Notes under the pieces: generated by a model
What the model saw: the letters and a program-made list of their open reading frames with translations, nothing else
Told to the model about the DNA's origin: nothing
Databases searched by the model: none
Made by a program: the position numbers and the translations under genes
Shown: piece by piece, positions 1 through 6,609 of the stretch
How the letters are laid out: each line of letters begins with the position of its first letter
Numbering within the stretch: position 1 is the stretch's first letter
Source of the DNA: Pseudonocardiales bacterium
GTDB lineage: Bacteria; Actinomycetota; Actinomycetes; Mycobacteriales; Pseudonocardiaceae
Direction of reading: 5' to 3'
DNA length: 13,276 nucleotides
NCBI GenBank assembly: GCA_025465385.1
Contig: JAODNG010000413.1
Span: 1-13,276, forward strand

Positions 1-1
1 C

Positions 2-271
2 GCCACCTTGCGACAGCGGTTCCGCAGCTTCGTCCTTCCGGTGACCGCGTTCTTCCTGGCCTGGTATTTCCTGTATGTCCTGCTGGCAGCGTTCGCGCCG
101 CACTACATGGCTACCAAGGTAATCGGCAACGTCAACATCGGATTGATCGTCGGCTTGCTCCAGTTCGTCTCTACCTTCGCCATCACAACGGCTTATGTCC
201 GATTCGCGAGCCGCAACCTCGACCCGCTGGGCAGCCAGATCTGCGAGCGGGTCGAAGGAGGAGCCTGGTGA
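2..271 (+). CDS. DUF485 family small membrane protein (partial, N-terminus off window)
   Basis: This is the C-terminal 89 residues of a DUF485 (YjcH-like) inner-membrane protein. The frame is open to the left edge, so the true start lies outside the window; the TTG at 8 is probably internal, because family members usually carry a soluble N-terminal stretch before the first helix. Two membrane helices are visible, around the FVLPVTAFFLAWYFLYVLL segment and the NIGLIVGLLQFVSTFAITT segment, followed by the family-typical YVRFASRNLDPL tail. The stop overlaps the next start as GTGA (268-271), so the two genes are translationally coupled. In E. coli the DUF485 gene yjcH sits directly before actP, the acetate permease, and the same pairing is seen here. 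The role of DUF485 is not firmly established; an accessory or stability role for the symporter is an inference. Confidence 0.88.
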   Translation, partial: ATLRQRFRSFVLPVTAFFLAWYFLYVLLAAFAPHYMATKVIGNVNIGLIVGLLQFVSTFAITTAYVRFASRNLDPLGSQICERVEGGAW

Positions 272-3102
272 TTGCAGCGTTAGCCCAGCACGCCGTCGGG
301 TCGCCGCTGCTTAACGGCGGAATCTTCGTCTTCTTCGTGCTAGTCACCCTCGTGATCGTGTTCCGGGCCTCGCACCGCACCAAGACCGCCGCTGACTACT
401 ACGCGGCGGGCCGGTCGTTCACCGGGCCGCAGAATGGGGTCGCGATCTCCGGCGACTACCTGTCCGCGGCCTCGTTTCTGGGCATCGCCGGGGCGATCGC
501 GGTCTACGGTTACGACGGTTTTCTCTACTCCATCGGGTTCCTGGTCGCCTGGCTGGTGGCCTTGCTGCTGGTTGCAGAACTGCTGCGAAATACCGGCAAG
601 TTCACCATGGGCGACGTGCTGAGCTTCCGGATGCGCCGGCGGCCGGTACGGGCGGCCGCGGCGGTGTCGACGCTGGTGGTGTCCTTCTTCTACCTGCTGG
701 CGCAGATGGCTGGCGCTGGTGGTCTGGTCGCCCTGCTGCTCAACGTCACGAACAAGGCGGGACAGGCGCTGGTGGTCGCGGTGGTCGGCCTCCTGATGAT
801 CTTTTATGTGTTGGTCGGTGGGATGCGTGGCACCACCTGGGTTCAGATCGTCAAGGCCACCCTGCTGATCATCGGTGCCGGCATGTTGACGGCCTGGGTA
901 TTGGGCTCTTTCGGGCTCAACCTGTCCGCCCTGCTCGGCGAGGCGGCGGCGAAGTCGTCGCACGGCCAGGCCGTCCTCGCGCCGGGCCTGCAATACGGCA
1001 AGAACACCACGACCAAGCTCGACTTCGTCTCGCTGGGGCTCGCCCTGGTGCTGGGTACCGCAGGACTGCCGCACATCCTGATGCGCTTCTACACGGTGCC
1101 AACGGCAAGAGAAGCTCGCCGCACCGTCGTGTGGGCGATCTGGCTGATCGGCATCTTCTACCTGTTCTCGCTGGTGATCGGTTACGGCGCCGCGGCACTG
1201 GTCGACGGTGGTCCGCAGCGGATCGCCAGCATGCCCGGTCAGGAGAACTCGGCGGCGCCGCTGCTGGCCTACCAGCTGGGTGGGGAAGTGCTGCTGGGCT
1301 TCATATCGGCGGTTGCCTTCGCCACCATCCTCGCGGTGGTGGCCGGCCTGACGATCACTGCGTCCGCGTCGTTCGCGCATGACGTCTACGCCAACGTGAT
1401 CATGCACGGTAACCTCGACCCCGACCGTGAGGTGCGCGTCGCCCGTATCACCGCCGTCGTCATCGGCGCCCTGGCGGTCCTCGGTGGTATCGCCGCCCTC
1501 GGGCAGAACGTCGCGTTCCTGGTGGCACTGGCCTTCGCGGTGGCGGCTTCAGCGAACCTTCCGACGATCCTGTATTCCTTGTTCTGGAAGCGGTTCAACA
1601 CCAGCGGCGTGCTGTGGAGCATGTACGGCGGTCTGATCAGCTCGGTACTGCTGATCATCTTGTCGCCGGCCGTGTCGGGTACCGCGAAATCGATGTTCCC
1701 CGGTGTGGACTTCGCGATCTTCCCGCTGAAGAACCCGGCGCTGGTCTCGGTGCCGATAGCGTTTGCGCTCGGCTACCTCGCCACGGTGCTCAGCAAGAAC
1801 GACATCGCCGACCCGGAAAAATTCGCCGAGATGGAGGTGCGGGCGCTGACCGGGGCCTTTGCTGAGCGGTCGCTGGGCTCGCCGGTTGATGCCGTCCCGT
1901 CGCAGCCCACGCCGCCGCTGCGCTCGATGCCCCCCGCGCGTGCTGACCGGACGCCCTTCAGCTCGGCTGGTAGCTCCCCCGCGGAACTCACCGCTAACCC
2001 CCCGGAATTGACGCCAGACGCACCGAAGAACCGGGTTTTCCGACGGCGGGCCATGATCGCCACCGGCGTATTGGCCGGGTTGGTCGTCCTCGGAGTTTCT
2101 GTTTCGATGAGCCGCGTCCTGGCCGCGCCACCGCAGGGCGCGGACACGACACCTCAGCTTGGACCCAACACCGCAGCGGACGCTGGACCGGAGGTCGCGA
2201 TACCCGCGCTCGGCGGGATTATCCAGGTCGGAAAGAGTCCCGCCTTCGTCGCAGTCTCCCCGAACGGTCGGCACGCCTACATCGCGAACGGCAAAGCTCA
2301 AGTGGTCACCGTGGTGGACACGGCGGTCAACCAGGTAACCGCGACGATCCCCATCCCAGCGGGTCCGCCGCAGTTCCTCGCCTTCGCGCCGGATGGTCGG
2401 ACGCTATACATCAGCATCTTCAACGATCAGCGGACCATCCACTCGATTGACGTGCTCGACACCGCGTCGAACACCGTGGTCGCGACGATTCCGCAGCCAG
2501 CGCGCCCGTATCTCGCCGCGGTCAGCCGGGACGGCAAACGGATCTACGTCCCCAACCACGACACTGCGTCGGTGTCGGTGATCGGTACCGACACCAACAC
2601 TGTGATCGCAGAGGTCAAGGTCGCGCCGAACCCGCACTGGGTCACGTTCTCCCGCGACGGCACCCGCGCCTACACGGCCAACCACGAGTCCAACGTGGTC
2701 TCGGTGATCGACACCACCACCCTTGAGGTACTGGCGACCATCCCGGTCGGGGCCAGCCCACACAGCATCTCGGTACACCCCAACCTGCCGCTGGTAGCCA
2801 ACGTCAACTATGACGGCGGCACCATGTCAGTGATCGACACCAACACTAACAAGGTGCTGGCGACCATCCCGGTCGGGCAGCATCCGCAAGACATCGCCTG
2901 GGCTCCAGACGGACGGTTCGCCTACGTGGTCAATGAGGGCAGCAACAGCGTCACCGTGATCAACGCCCGGACCAACCAGGTCACCGCGACCATCCCGACC
3001 GGAGCCAACCCGACCAGTATCGCGGTGCTGCCCAACGGCCGGCAGGCCTTTGTGAGCAACCTCGACGGCGGAACCCTGACGGTCCTGGAACTCACCGGCT
3101 GA
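268..3102 (+). CDS. actP: ActP-like sodium:solute symporter fused to a YVTN beta-propeller
   Basis: This 944-residue protein has two parts. Residues about 14-510 are a complete sodium:solute symporter (SSS) of the acetate permease type, with many hydrophobic helices and the typical start TAADYYAAGRSFTGPQNG (39-56); the expected role is cation-coupled uptake of acetate or a similar monocarboxylate. Ordinary family members stop near residue 545. Here a Pro/Ser/Ala-rich linker (about 511-590) leads to a basic RRR (592-594), an extra hydrophobic helix (about 595-616), and seven YVTN repeats of about 42 residues (650-944). By the positive-inside rule the propeller should be extracellular. The GTG start is supported by AAGGAGG at 255-261, 6 nt upstream, and by the 4-nt overlap with the DUF485 gene. 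The frame is uninterrupted, with no visible change in base use at the junction. What the propeller does (solute capture, wall contact or partner binding) is unknown. Confidence 0.9.
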   Translation: MIAALAQHAVGSPLLNGGIFVFFVLVTLVIVFRASHRTKTAADYYAAGRSFTGPQNGVAISGDYLSAASFLGIAGAIAVYGYDGFLYSIGFLVAWLVALLLVAELLRNTGKFTMGDVLSFRMRRRPVRAAAAVSTLVVSFFYLLAQMAGAGGLVALLLNVTNKAGQALVVAVVGLLMIFYVLVGGMRGTTWVQIVKATLLIIGAGMLTAWVLGSFGLNLSALLGEAAAKSSHGQAVLAPGLQYGKNTTTKLDFVSLGLALVLGTAGLPHILMRFYTVPTAREARRTVVWAIWLIGIFYLFSLVIGYGAAALVDGGPQRIASMPGQENSAAPLLAYQLGGEVLLGFISAVAFATILAVVAGLTITASASFAHDVYANVIMHGNLDPDREVRVARITAVVIGALAVLGGIAALGQNVAFLVALAFAVAASANLPTILYSLFWKRFNTSGVLWSMYGGLISSVLLIILSPAVSGTAKSMFPGVDFAIFPLKNPALVSVPIAFALGYLATVLSKNDIADPEKFAEMEVRALTGAFAERSLGSPVDAVPSQPTPPLRSMPPARADRTPFSSAGSSPAELTANPPELTPDAPKNRVFRRRAMIATGVLAGLVVLGVSVSMSRVLAAPPQGADTTPQLGPNTAADAGPEVAIPALGGIIQVGKSPAFVAVSPNGRHAYIANGKAQVVTVVDTAVNQVTATIPIPAGPPQFLAFAPDGRTLYISIFNDQRTIHSIDVLDTASNTVVATIPQPARPYLAAVSRDGKRIYVPNHDTASVSVIGTDTNTVIAEVKVAPNPHWVTFSRDGTRAYTANHESNVVSVIDTTTLEVLATIPVGASPHSISVHPNLPLVANVNYDGGTMSVIDTNTNKVLATIPVGQHPQDIAWAPDGRFAYVVNEGSNSVTVINARTNQVTATIPTGANPTSIAVLPNGRQAFVSNLDGGTLTVLELTG
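2215..3099 (+). repeat. Seven tandem YVTN beta-propeller repeats within the symporter gene
   Basis: The coding repeats have a period of about 126 nt (42 codons), each with the pattern (G)xxPxxIAxxPDGrxaYVxNxxsnsVsVIDtxTnxVxATIPV. Blades 4-6 are very similar even at DNA level: a 21-nt identical stretch at 2731-2751 recurs at 2857-2877, exactly 126 nt later. The N-terminal strand GGIIQVG (residues 649-655) probably closes the ring with the last blade, whose repeat is short (residues 911-944). Confidence 0.85.
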
Positions 3103-3103
3103 C

Positions 3104-3126
3104 TCCTCCTGGATCTACCGGGAGGG
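3104..3126 (+). terminator. Candidate hairpin terminator after the symporter gene
   Basis: Directly after the TGA stop, CCTCCTGG (3105-3112) pairs with CCGGGAGG (3118-3125) across a 5-nt loop, with one G-U pair and one further G-U at the base. There is no U-tract, which is common for actinobacterial hairpins. It separates the symporter gene from the rhodanese gene. Confidence 0.45.
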
Positions 3127-3150
3127 CTCAGTTGTGGCACCATTGGCGCC

Positions 3151-3489
3151 ATGACCACCCCGGTTCCGGCCATCGTGGTGGCCGACCTGCCTGGCAGTGC
3201 AGTCTTGCTAGACGTCCGTGAAAACGACGAGTGGGCCGCCGGGCATGCGCCAACGGCGGTGCACGTCCCGATGGGGCAGGTACCGCAGCGGCTCGACGAG
3301 CTGGCCACCGTGTTTCCTGATCGCCCGGTGCACGTGGTGTGCCGCTCGGGAGGGCGCTCGGCGCGGGTCACGGCTTACCTCAAGCAGGCCGGTTGGGACG
3401 CGGTGAACGTCGACGGCGGGATGCGTGCCTGGGCTGCTGCTGGTCGTCCCATGGTGGCCGACTCGAGCGTGGCGCCGCGGGTTCTGTAG
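3151..3489 (+). CDS. Single-domain rhodanese-like sulfurtransferase
   Basis: This 112-residue protein is one rhodanese domain. It shows the N-terminal LLDVRENDEWAAGHAPTAVHVPM block (residues 19-41) and the active-site loop CRSGGRS with Cys64, the residue expected to carry the persulfide. The final GYLDGGMRAW-like block appears as VNVDGGMRAWAAAGRP. Sulfur transfer in the cytoplasm is the family role; the physiological donor and acceptor cannot be read from sequence. The ATG start has no convincing Shine-Dalgarno and only a poor -10-like match, so the mode of initiation is unclear. The gene follows a hairpin and precedes the DUF4328 gene by a few bases, suggesting these two are co-transcribed. 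Confidence 0.9.
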   Translation: MTTPVPAIVVADLPGSAVLLDVRENDEWAAGHAPTAVHVPMGQVPQRLDELATVFPDRPVHVVCRSGGRSARVTAYLKQAGWDAVNVDGGMRAWAAAGRPMVADSSVAPRVL

Positions 3490-3494
3490 TTGCT

Positions 3495-4184
3495 GTGGTG
3501 GCCACGCCGGCGGATGAGCAGATGCGCACACTGGCCGCGGTGGCGGTGCCGCTCCTCGGACTGACCGCCATGCTTGCCCTGGTCACCGCGGGGGCCGAGG
3601 CGTGGCGCTACGCGCTACTGCTGGCCAGCCGAACCGATGCGGTGCCGGCTGGTCCGCTGCACGCCAGCGATGCGCTGGTGGTTACCGGCGGAGTCGTATC
3701 GCTGCTGTCGGCCGCGTTAGCCGGCGCGGTCACGCTGGGTTGGCTGGTGCATGCGCAAGCGACCGCAGCCCGGGCCGCTGCGGTCAGGCCTGCCCGGCCG
3801 GGCTGGCAGTTGGTGGTGGGAGCCCTGGTGCCAGGACTGAATCTAGTGGTGCCGGGCGCGGCGCTCGCCGAGTTGGAGCACACCACACTGGGCCAGCACC
3901 CAGACCATCGACCGCACCCCTCCCGCCTGGTCATCGGATGGTGGCTGATCTGGGTGATCGGGCTGGTGCTGGCCGGCACGGCCATGCTGTGGAACCTGCG
4001 CAGTGGGGTGCAGGCCCGCGCCGATGGAGTGCTGCTGCACGTGGCCACTGACCTGGTTGCGGGGGCTGTCGCGATCACCACGATGGTGGTGGTACGACGG
4101 CTGACTCGGCTGCTCAGTCCGGTGACGCTGACCCGCGCGCGTCGCATGGTGGTTGTGCGGGTGCCAGGCGGCACCCGCTCGTGA
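3495..4184 (+). CDS. DUF4328 family membrane protein
   Basis: This is a protein of about 229 residues with roughly five predicted membrane helices (about 12-32, 60-84, 106-124, 146-166 and 178-200). The blocks ALVPGLNLVVPGAALAEL and PSRLVIGWWLIWVI resemble the DUF4328 family, a membrane family of unknown function found mainly in actinobacteria. The open frame extends upstream through the rhodanese gene, but the real start is probably GTG 3495 or 3498, just after the rhodanese stop, or ATG 3522; none has a good ribosome site. The close spacing suggests co-expression with the rhodanese. The last codons are TCG-TGA, and the stop lies inside the outer arm of a 46-bp palindrome (4178-4223). Confidence 0.72.
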   Translation: MVATPADEQMRTLAAVAVPLLGLTAMLALVTAGAEAWRYALLLASRTDAVPAGPLHASDALVVTGGVVSLLSAALAGAVTLGWLVHAQATAARAAAVRPARPGWQLVVGALVPGLNLVVPGAALAELEHTTLGQHPDHRPHPSRLVIGWWLIWVIGLVLAGTAMLWNLRSGVQARADGVLLHVATDLVAGAVAITTMVVVRRLTRLLSPVTLTRARRMVVVRVPGGTRS

Positions 4185-4223
4185 GTGGCAATACGAGCTG
4201 TAGCTCGTATTGCCACTCACGAG
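4178..4223. terminator. 46-bp palindrome carrying the DUF4328 stop codon
   Basis: Two perfectly complementary 22-nt arms (4178-4199 and 4202-4223) are separated by GT. The outer ends are CTCGTGAGTG and CACTCACGAG. The TGA stop of the DUF4328 gene (4182-4184) sits within the left arm. In RNA it would form a very strong hairpin right at the end of translation, so a terminator or mRNA 3'-end stabiliser is the simplest reading. A second copy with the same ends and length but a different interior lies at 11784-11829. Confidence 0.75.
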
Positions 4224-4258
4224 GTCACTCGGGCACGCGATAGCGTGCCCGAGTGACC
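4223..4258. repeat. Perfect 16-bp inverted repeat over the DUF5926 start
   Basis: GGTCACTCGGGCACGC (4223-4238) and its exact complement (4243-4258) flank the tetraloop GATA. It abuts the palindrome at 4178-4223. The right arm includes the GTG start of the next gene (4253) and the loop contributes the TA of a TANNNT -10 box, so it may act as an operator or as part of the termination structure for the upstream gene. Confidence 0.7.
4241..4246 (+). promoter_or_regulatory. -10 box TAGCGT for leaderless DUF5926 gene
   Basis: TAGCGT fits the actinobacterial TANNNT consensus and lies 6 nt before the GTG start at 4253, so transcription would begin at or next to the start codon. No TTGAC-like -35 is evident. 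The box lies across the loop and right arm of a perfect hairpin. Confidence 0.6.
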
Positions 4259-5197
4259 AAAACGAAGTCCCGCCGGCACGTCGACGGCCAAACCAACCCC
4301 CGCCAGTCCTGCCCCTGCGGCTCCGGCAAGAGATACAAGGCGTGCCACGGCGCCCCCGGAGGGGCCCAGGACGCAATCGTCCTCCGCCCCTTCGCCGGCC
4401 TCGCGGCTGAGTGCCAGCTCGTCGCACTGCGCGAGTTCGTGCCGTCGGCGACTGCGCCACTGCCGCTGGCGCAGCCGGCTGGGCGGGACGTCACGCTGGC
4501 TACCGTGCTGCCGACGGCGGCTGCCGCGATCGTCCGACCCGATAACATGGCACTGGTCGGCTTGCAGGTGCTCAGCAGCTCCGCGGACCTGTCCCGGGAT
4601 CTCGGTCGGGCAGTGAGCTGGGCGCTGACCGCGGAGCCCGGCTCGGTGCTGCCGACGGTCAGCACCACCAGCAACGGTGAGCAGATCCGGCTACAAGACC
4701 TGTTGACCCCCGAGGCACCGCTCGATGTCACAGTGCATCCCGACTTCGCCTGGTGGATCCCCGGCGACGAACCCCCGTCCGGGGAGGCGGCCGCCTCGTT
4801 GCAGCAGGCCAACGCCGCAATCATGCCGACCGAGGCGGTGGCTGGCACCGGGATCGAGGCGGCCTACTGGGTCGATGCCGGCGATAAGGCGCACCTGCGA
4901 TGGGTTCGCCCGGAGCCGGAGGAGCAGCTGCTCGCCGCGCTGGCTCGGTTGGCCGCCCGTAATGAGCTCGACCTCGGTGGGGACTCCCGGTTCGCCGGTT
5001 CGTTTCGTGCCCACGGCGTGCTGGTGCCGGTCTGGGACCTCGACCGCGAGCAGCACGCTCGGGAGTGGGTGGCGCCCGCGGAAGCCTTCGCGCCCCGGCT
5101 GGCCGACGCGCTGGATTCCCTTGACAGCACGCCGCTCACCGACCCCGAACGCCGCGCCTTCCGCGGCCTGCGCGGCCGTCAAATCACCATCCGGTGA
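4253..5197 (+). CDS. DUF5926 family protein with N-terminal SEC-C zinc motif
   Basis: This 314-residue soluble protein starts with a basic segment and a SEC-C motif, CPCGSGKRYKACH, with likely zinc ligands Cys20, Cys22, Cys31 and His32 (CXCX8CH). SEC-C motifs also end SecA, so relatives are often mislabelled as preprotein translocase; no SecA ATPase domain is present. The remaining 270 residues resemble the actinobacterial DUF5926 family, for which I know no function. No membrane segments are visible. The GTG start is chosen because it places the SEC-C motif near the N-terminus and lies 6 nt after TAGCGT, a leaderless arrangement; there is no Shine-Dalgarno. The gene converges on the CPBP protease gene. 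Confidence 0.82.
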   Translation: MTKTKSRRHVDGQTNPRQSCPCGSGKRYKACHGAPGGAQDAIVLRPFAGLAAECQLVALREFVPSATAPLPLAQPAGRDVTLATVLPTAAAAIVRPDNMALVGLQVLSSSADLSRDLGRAVSWALTAEPGSVLPTVSTTSNGEQIRLQDLLTPEAPLDVTVHPDFAWWIPGDEPPSGEAAASLQQANAAIMPTEAVAGTGIEAAYWVDAGDKAHLRWVRPEPEEQLLAALARLAARNELDLGGDSRFAGSFRAHGVLVPVWDLDREQHAREWVAPAEAFAPRLADALDSLDSTPLTDPERRAFRGLRGRQITIR

Positions 5198-5220
5198 ACG
5201 CCTCGAGTAGCCTCGCTGAG

Positions 5221-5235
5221 CCCGCTGAATGCGGG
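5221..5235. terminator. Weak hairpin between convergent genes
   Basis: CCCGC (5221-5225) pairs with GCGGG (5231-5235) in the 48-nt gap between the DUF5926 and CPBP stop codons. The stem is short and has no U-tract. Its position between convergent genes is the main argument. Confidence 0.25.
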
Positions 5236-5245
5236 GTTGGCGGGG

Positions 5246-6067
5246 TTAGGGGAGCCAGGTGACGTGGCCGTGGAGGAGCGCGTAGCCCACGAAGGCTACG
5301 GTGTCGATGAGGGCGTGGGCGATCACTAGCGGCCAGAGCCGGTAAGTTCGCTGCCAGACCCGGCCGAACACCAGGCCCATCACCAGGTTCCCCACGAATC
5401 CGCCGAAGCCCTGATAGAGGTGGTAGCTGCCGCGTAGTGCCGCGCTGGCCAGCAGAGCGCCGACGCCACGCCGTCCGAGCTGGCGCAGCCGGGTGATCAG
5501 GTACCCGACTACCAGCAGCTCCTCGGCCAGCGCATTAGCTACCGCAGCGGCGACGAGCACCGGGACCCGCCACCAGGTGTCGGCGAGCGCGGAGGGCGCC
5601 ACGGTGAGGTTGAGGCCAGCCGCGCGAGCCAGCAGGTACAAACCCAACCCTGGGCCGCCGATCAGGGCAGCGAGCCCGATGCCAAGCCCCGCGTCCCGAC
5701 CGGCCGACCGGCAGTCCAGGCCCACAATGCGCAGCGGGATGCCGCTTCGCCACAGCAGGTAGGCGCCCAAACCCGCCCAGGCCAGCAGCTGAATCACCCC
5801 GGTGAGCTGGTAGCCGAGATCCAGCAACTCGTTCCTACGTACCGGCGCGTTGATCGCCACTGACTGGTTGGCCAGGGAACCGGGAACCAGCAGCGCGTCC
5901 ACTAGTGCCAGCAGGCTGCGCAGGCCGGACAGCCCCAGCGTCACCGCGAGCACCAGGACCACCTCGATGACCAGTGCGCGGCGTTGCCCTGGATCGGTGA
6001 CAACCACGGGGTCCGCTGGTTGCGACGGCATAAGCCACCGCTGTATCGCTCCGGTCCGCTCGCTCAC
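5246..6067 (-). CDS. CPBP family intramembrane metalloprotease
   Basis: This 273-residue multi-span membrane protein belongs to the CPBP (CAAX protease and bacteriocin-processing, Abi) family. The signature motifs are present: adjacent glutamates in ALAEELLVVGYL (Glu182, Glu183), a histidine in SYHLYQG (His216), and the HALID motif (His251, Asp255). In the family these form a metal-bound active site within the membrane. The usual EExxxR arginine is replaced here (EELLVVG), a variation I believe occurs in actinobacterial members. The substrate is unknown. The start is GTG at 6067 on the minus strand, placed 6 nt after TAACGT, so the mRNA is probably leaderless. The gene is divergent from the small membrane gene at 6235. 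Confidence 0.88.
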   Translation of the reverse strand: MSERTGAIQRWLMPSQPADPVVVTDPGQRRALVIEVVLVLAVTLGLSGLRSLLALVDALLVPGSLANQSVAINAPVRRNELLDLGYQLTGVIQLLAWAGLGAYLLWRSGIPLRIVGLDCRSAGRDAGLGIGLAALIGGPGLGLYLLARAAGLNLTVAPSALADTWWRVPVLVAAAVANALAEELLVVGYLITRLRQLGRRGVGALLASAALRGSYHLYQGFGGFVGNLVMGLVFGRVWQRTYRLWPLVIAHALIDTVAFVGYALLHGHVTWLP

Positions 6068-6070
6068 CCC

Positions 6071-6087
6071 CCGACGTTATCCGTCGG
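6071..6087. promoter_or_regulatory. TAACGT -10 box and surrounding dyad upstream of the CPBP gene
   Basis: On the minus strand TAACGT (6079-6074) is followed by 6 nt and the GTG start at 6067, predicting a leaderless transcript. The box is framed by a perfect dyad, CCGACG (6071-6076) and CGTCGG (6082-6087), separated by TTATC, which could be a repressor site covering the -10 region. Confidence 0.55.
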
Positions 6088-6118
6088 CGCCACGCGCCCG
6101 CGCATCCCCGCAGCGACG

Positions 6119-6200
6119 ACTCTGTGGCTCCCGAACTCCACGCGCGTGCTGTGCGCAGCGGCTTGGACAGCTCTGTGGTGAACCTCGGGAGCCGCAGAGT
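6119..6200. repeat. 16-bp inverted repeat with 50-nt spacer in divergent promoter region
   Basis: The arms are 6119-6134 and 6185-6200; 15 of 16 positions are complementary and the other is a G-U or T-G pair. CTCTGTGG also occurs as a direct repeat at 6120-6127 and 6171-6178. The arms lie upstream of the two divergent promoters, so they could be paired operators; alternatively the region encodes a long-hairpin RNA. The 6068-6234 intergenic region holds no gene that I can see. Confidence 0.5.
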
Positions 6201-6222
6201 GCTCGGCGTACCCGGTGGCGCG

Positions 6223-6228
6223 TATCGT
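6223..6228 (+). promoter_or_regulatory. -10 box TATCGT for leaderless gene at 6235
   Basis: TATCGT matches TANNNT and lies 6 nt before GTG 6235, the same geometry as the other leaderless starts in the window. No clear -35 box is seen; the right arm of the 6119-6200 inverted repeat ends 22 nt upstream of it. Confidence 0.58.
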
Positions 6229-6234
6229 GGCCGC

Positions 6235-6609
6235 GTGTGGCGGTTCGCCTTATCCCGGCGGTGGTGGATCAGACACGTGCTCGTGGTGACGACCTGTGCG
6301 GTGTTCGTCCGGCTGGGGCGTTGGCAGTGGGATCGGGCGCAGTCACCGACCGGAGATTGGCAGAATCTTGGCTACTCGCTGCAATGGCCGTTGTTCGCGG
6401 TTGTGCTGATCGCGGCATGGGTCCGGTTCCTGTGGCTGGAGCAGCACCGCGGTCCCGAGGCCGAATCCCCGGAAGCCGAGACGCTGGAAGCACCTCCGCC
6501 GGTTCCTCGACGCCCCGCTTACCCGCCGATCCGGGAGGACGACCCCGACGATGAGCTCGCCGCGTACAACGCCTACCTCGCCCGGCTCGCCGAGCAGGAC
6601 CGACGCTAA
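6235..6609 (+). CDS. Small two-helix membrane protein with acidic C-terminal tail
   Basis: This 124-residue protein has two predicted membrane helices (about 12-28 and 50-67), the motif RLGRWQWDRA between them, and NLGYSLQWPLFA leading into the second. The tail is Pro/Glu/Asp-rich and ends in a short helix-like DDELAAYNAYLARLAEQ block. I recognise this pattern as a conserved actinobacterial protein that often precedes a DUF3817 gene, but I know no function. The LGxWQxxRA segment recalls the start of SURF1-like proteins, but the rest of that family is absent. The GTG start is chosen because it follows TATCGT by 6 nt and gives a natural N-terminus; the frame is open further upstream. It overlaps the next gene by 59 nt. 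Confidence 0.75.
   Translation: MWRFALSRRWWIRHVLVVTTCAVFVRLGRWQWDRAQSPTGDWQNLGYSLQWPLFAVVLIAAWVRFLWLEQHRGPEAESPEAETLEAPPPVPRRPAYPPIREDDPDDELAAYNAYLARLAEQDRR

Noticed and set aside
340..1407. Long open frame on the minus strand (355 codons) antisense to the symporter
   Set aside because: Its product is rich in Arg, Gln, His and Gly with no recognisable domain, as expected for an antisense frame of a high-GC gene; the plus strand encodes a clear transporter.
1549..2301. 250-codon minus-strand frame under the symporter linker
   Set aside because: Arg/Gly-rich low-complexity translation antisense to a supported gene, with no family features.
4178..4258. Possible IS or MITE ends, or a CRISPR-like repeat pair
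   Set aside because: There is no transposase, no target-site duplication and no regular spacer array; the palindromes sit precisely at gene ends, which fits terminator-like elements better.
4253..5197. SecA-related preprotein translocase label suggested by the SEC-C motif
   Set aside because: Only the small zinc motif is present; there are no Walker motifs or other SecA domains.
5850..6554. 234-codon plus-strand frame spanning the CPBP start and the 6235 gene
   Set aside because: It runs antisense to the CPBP protease and out of frame with the 6235 gene; the translation is Arg/Ser/Pro-rich and domain-free.
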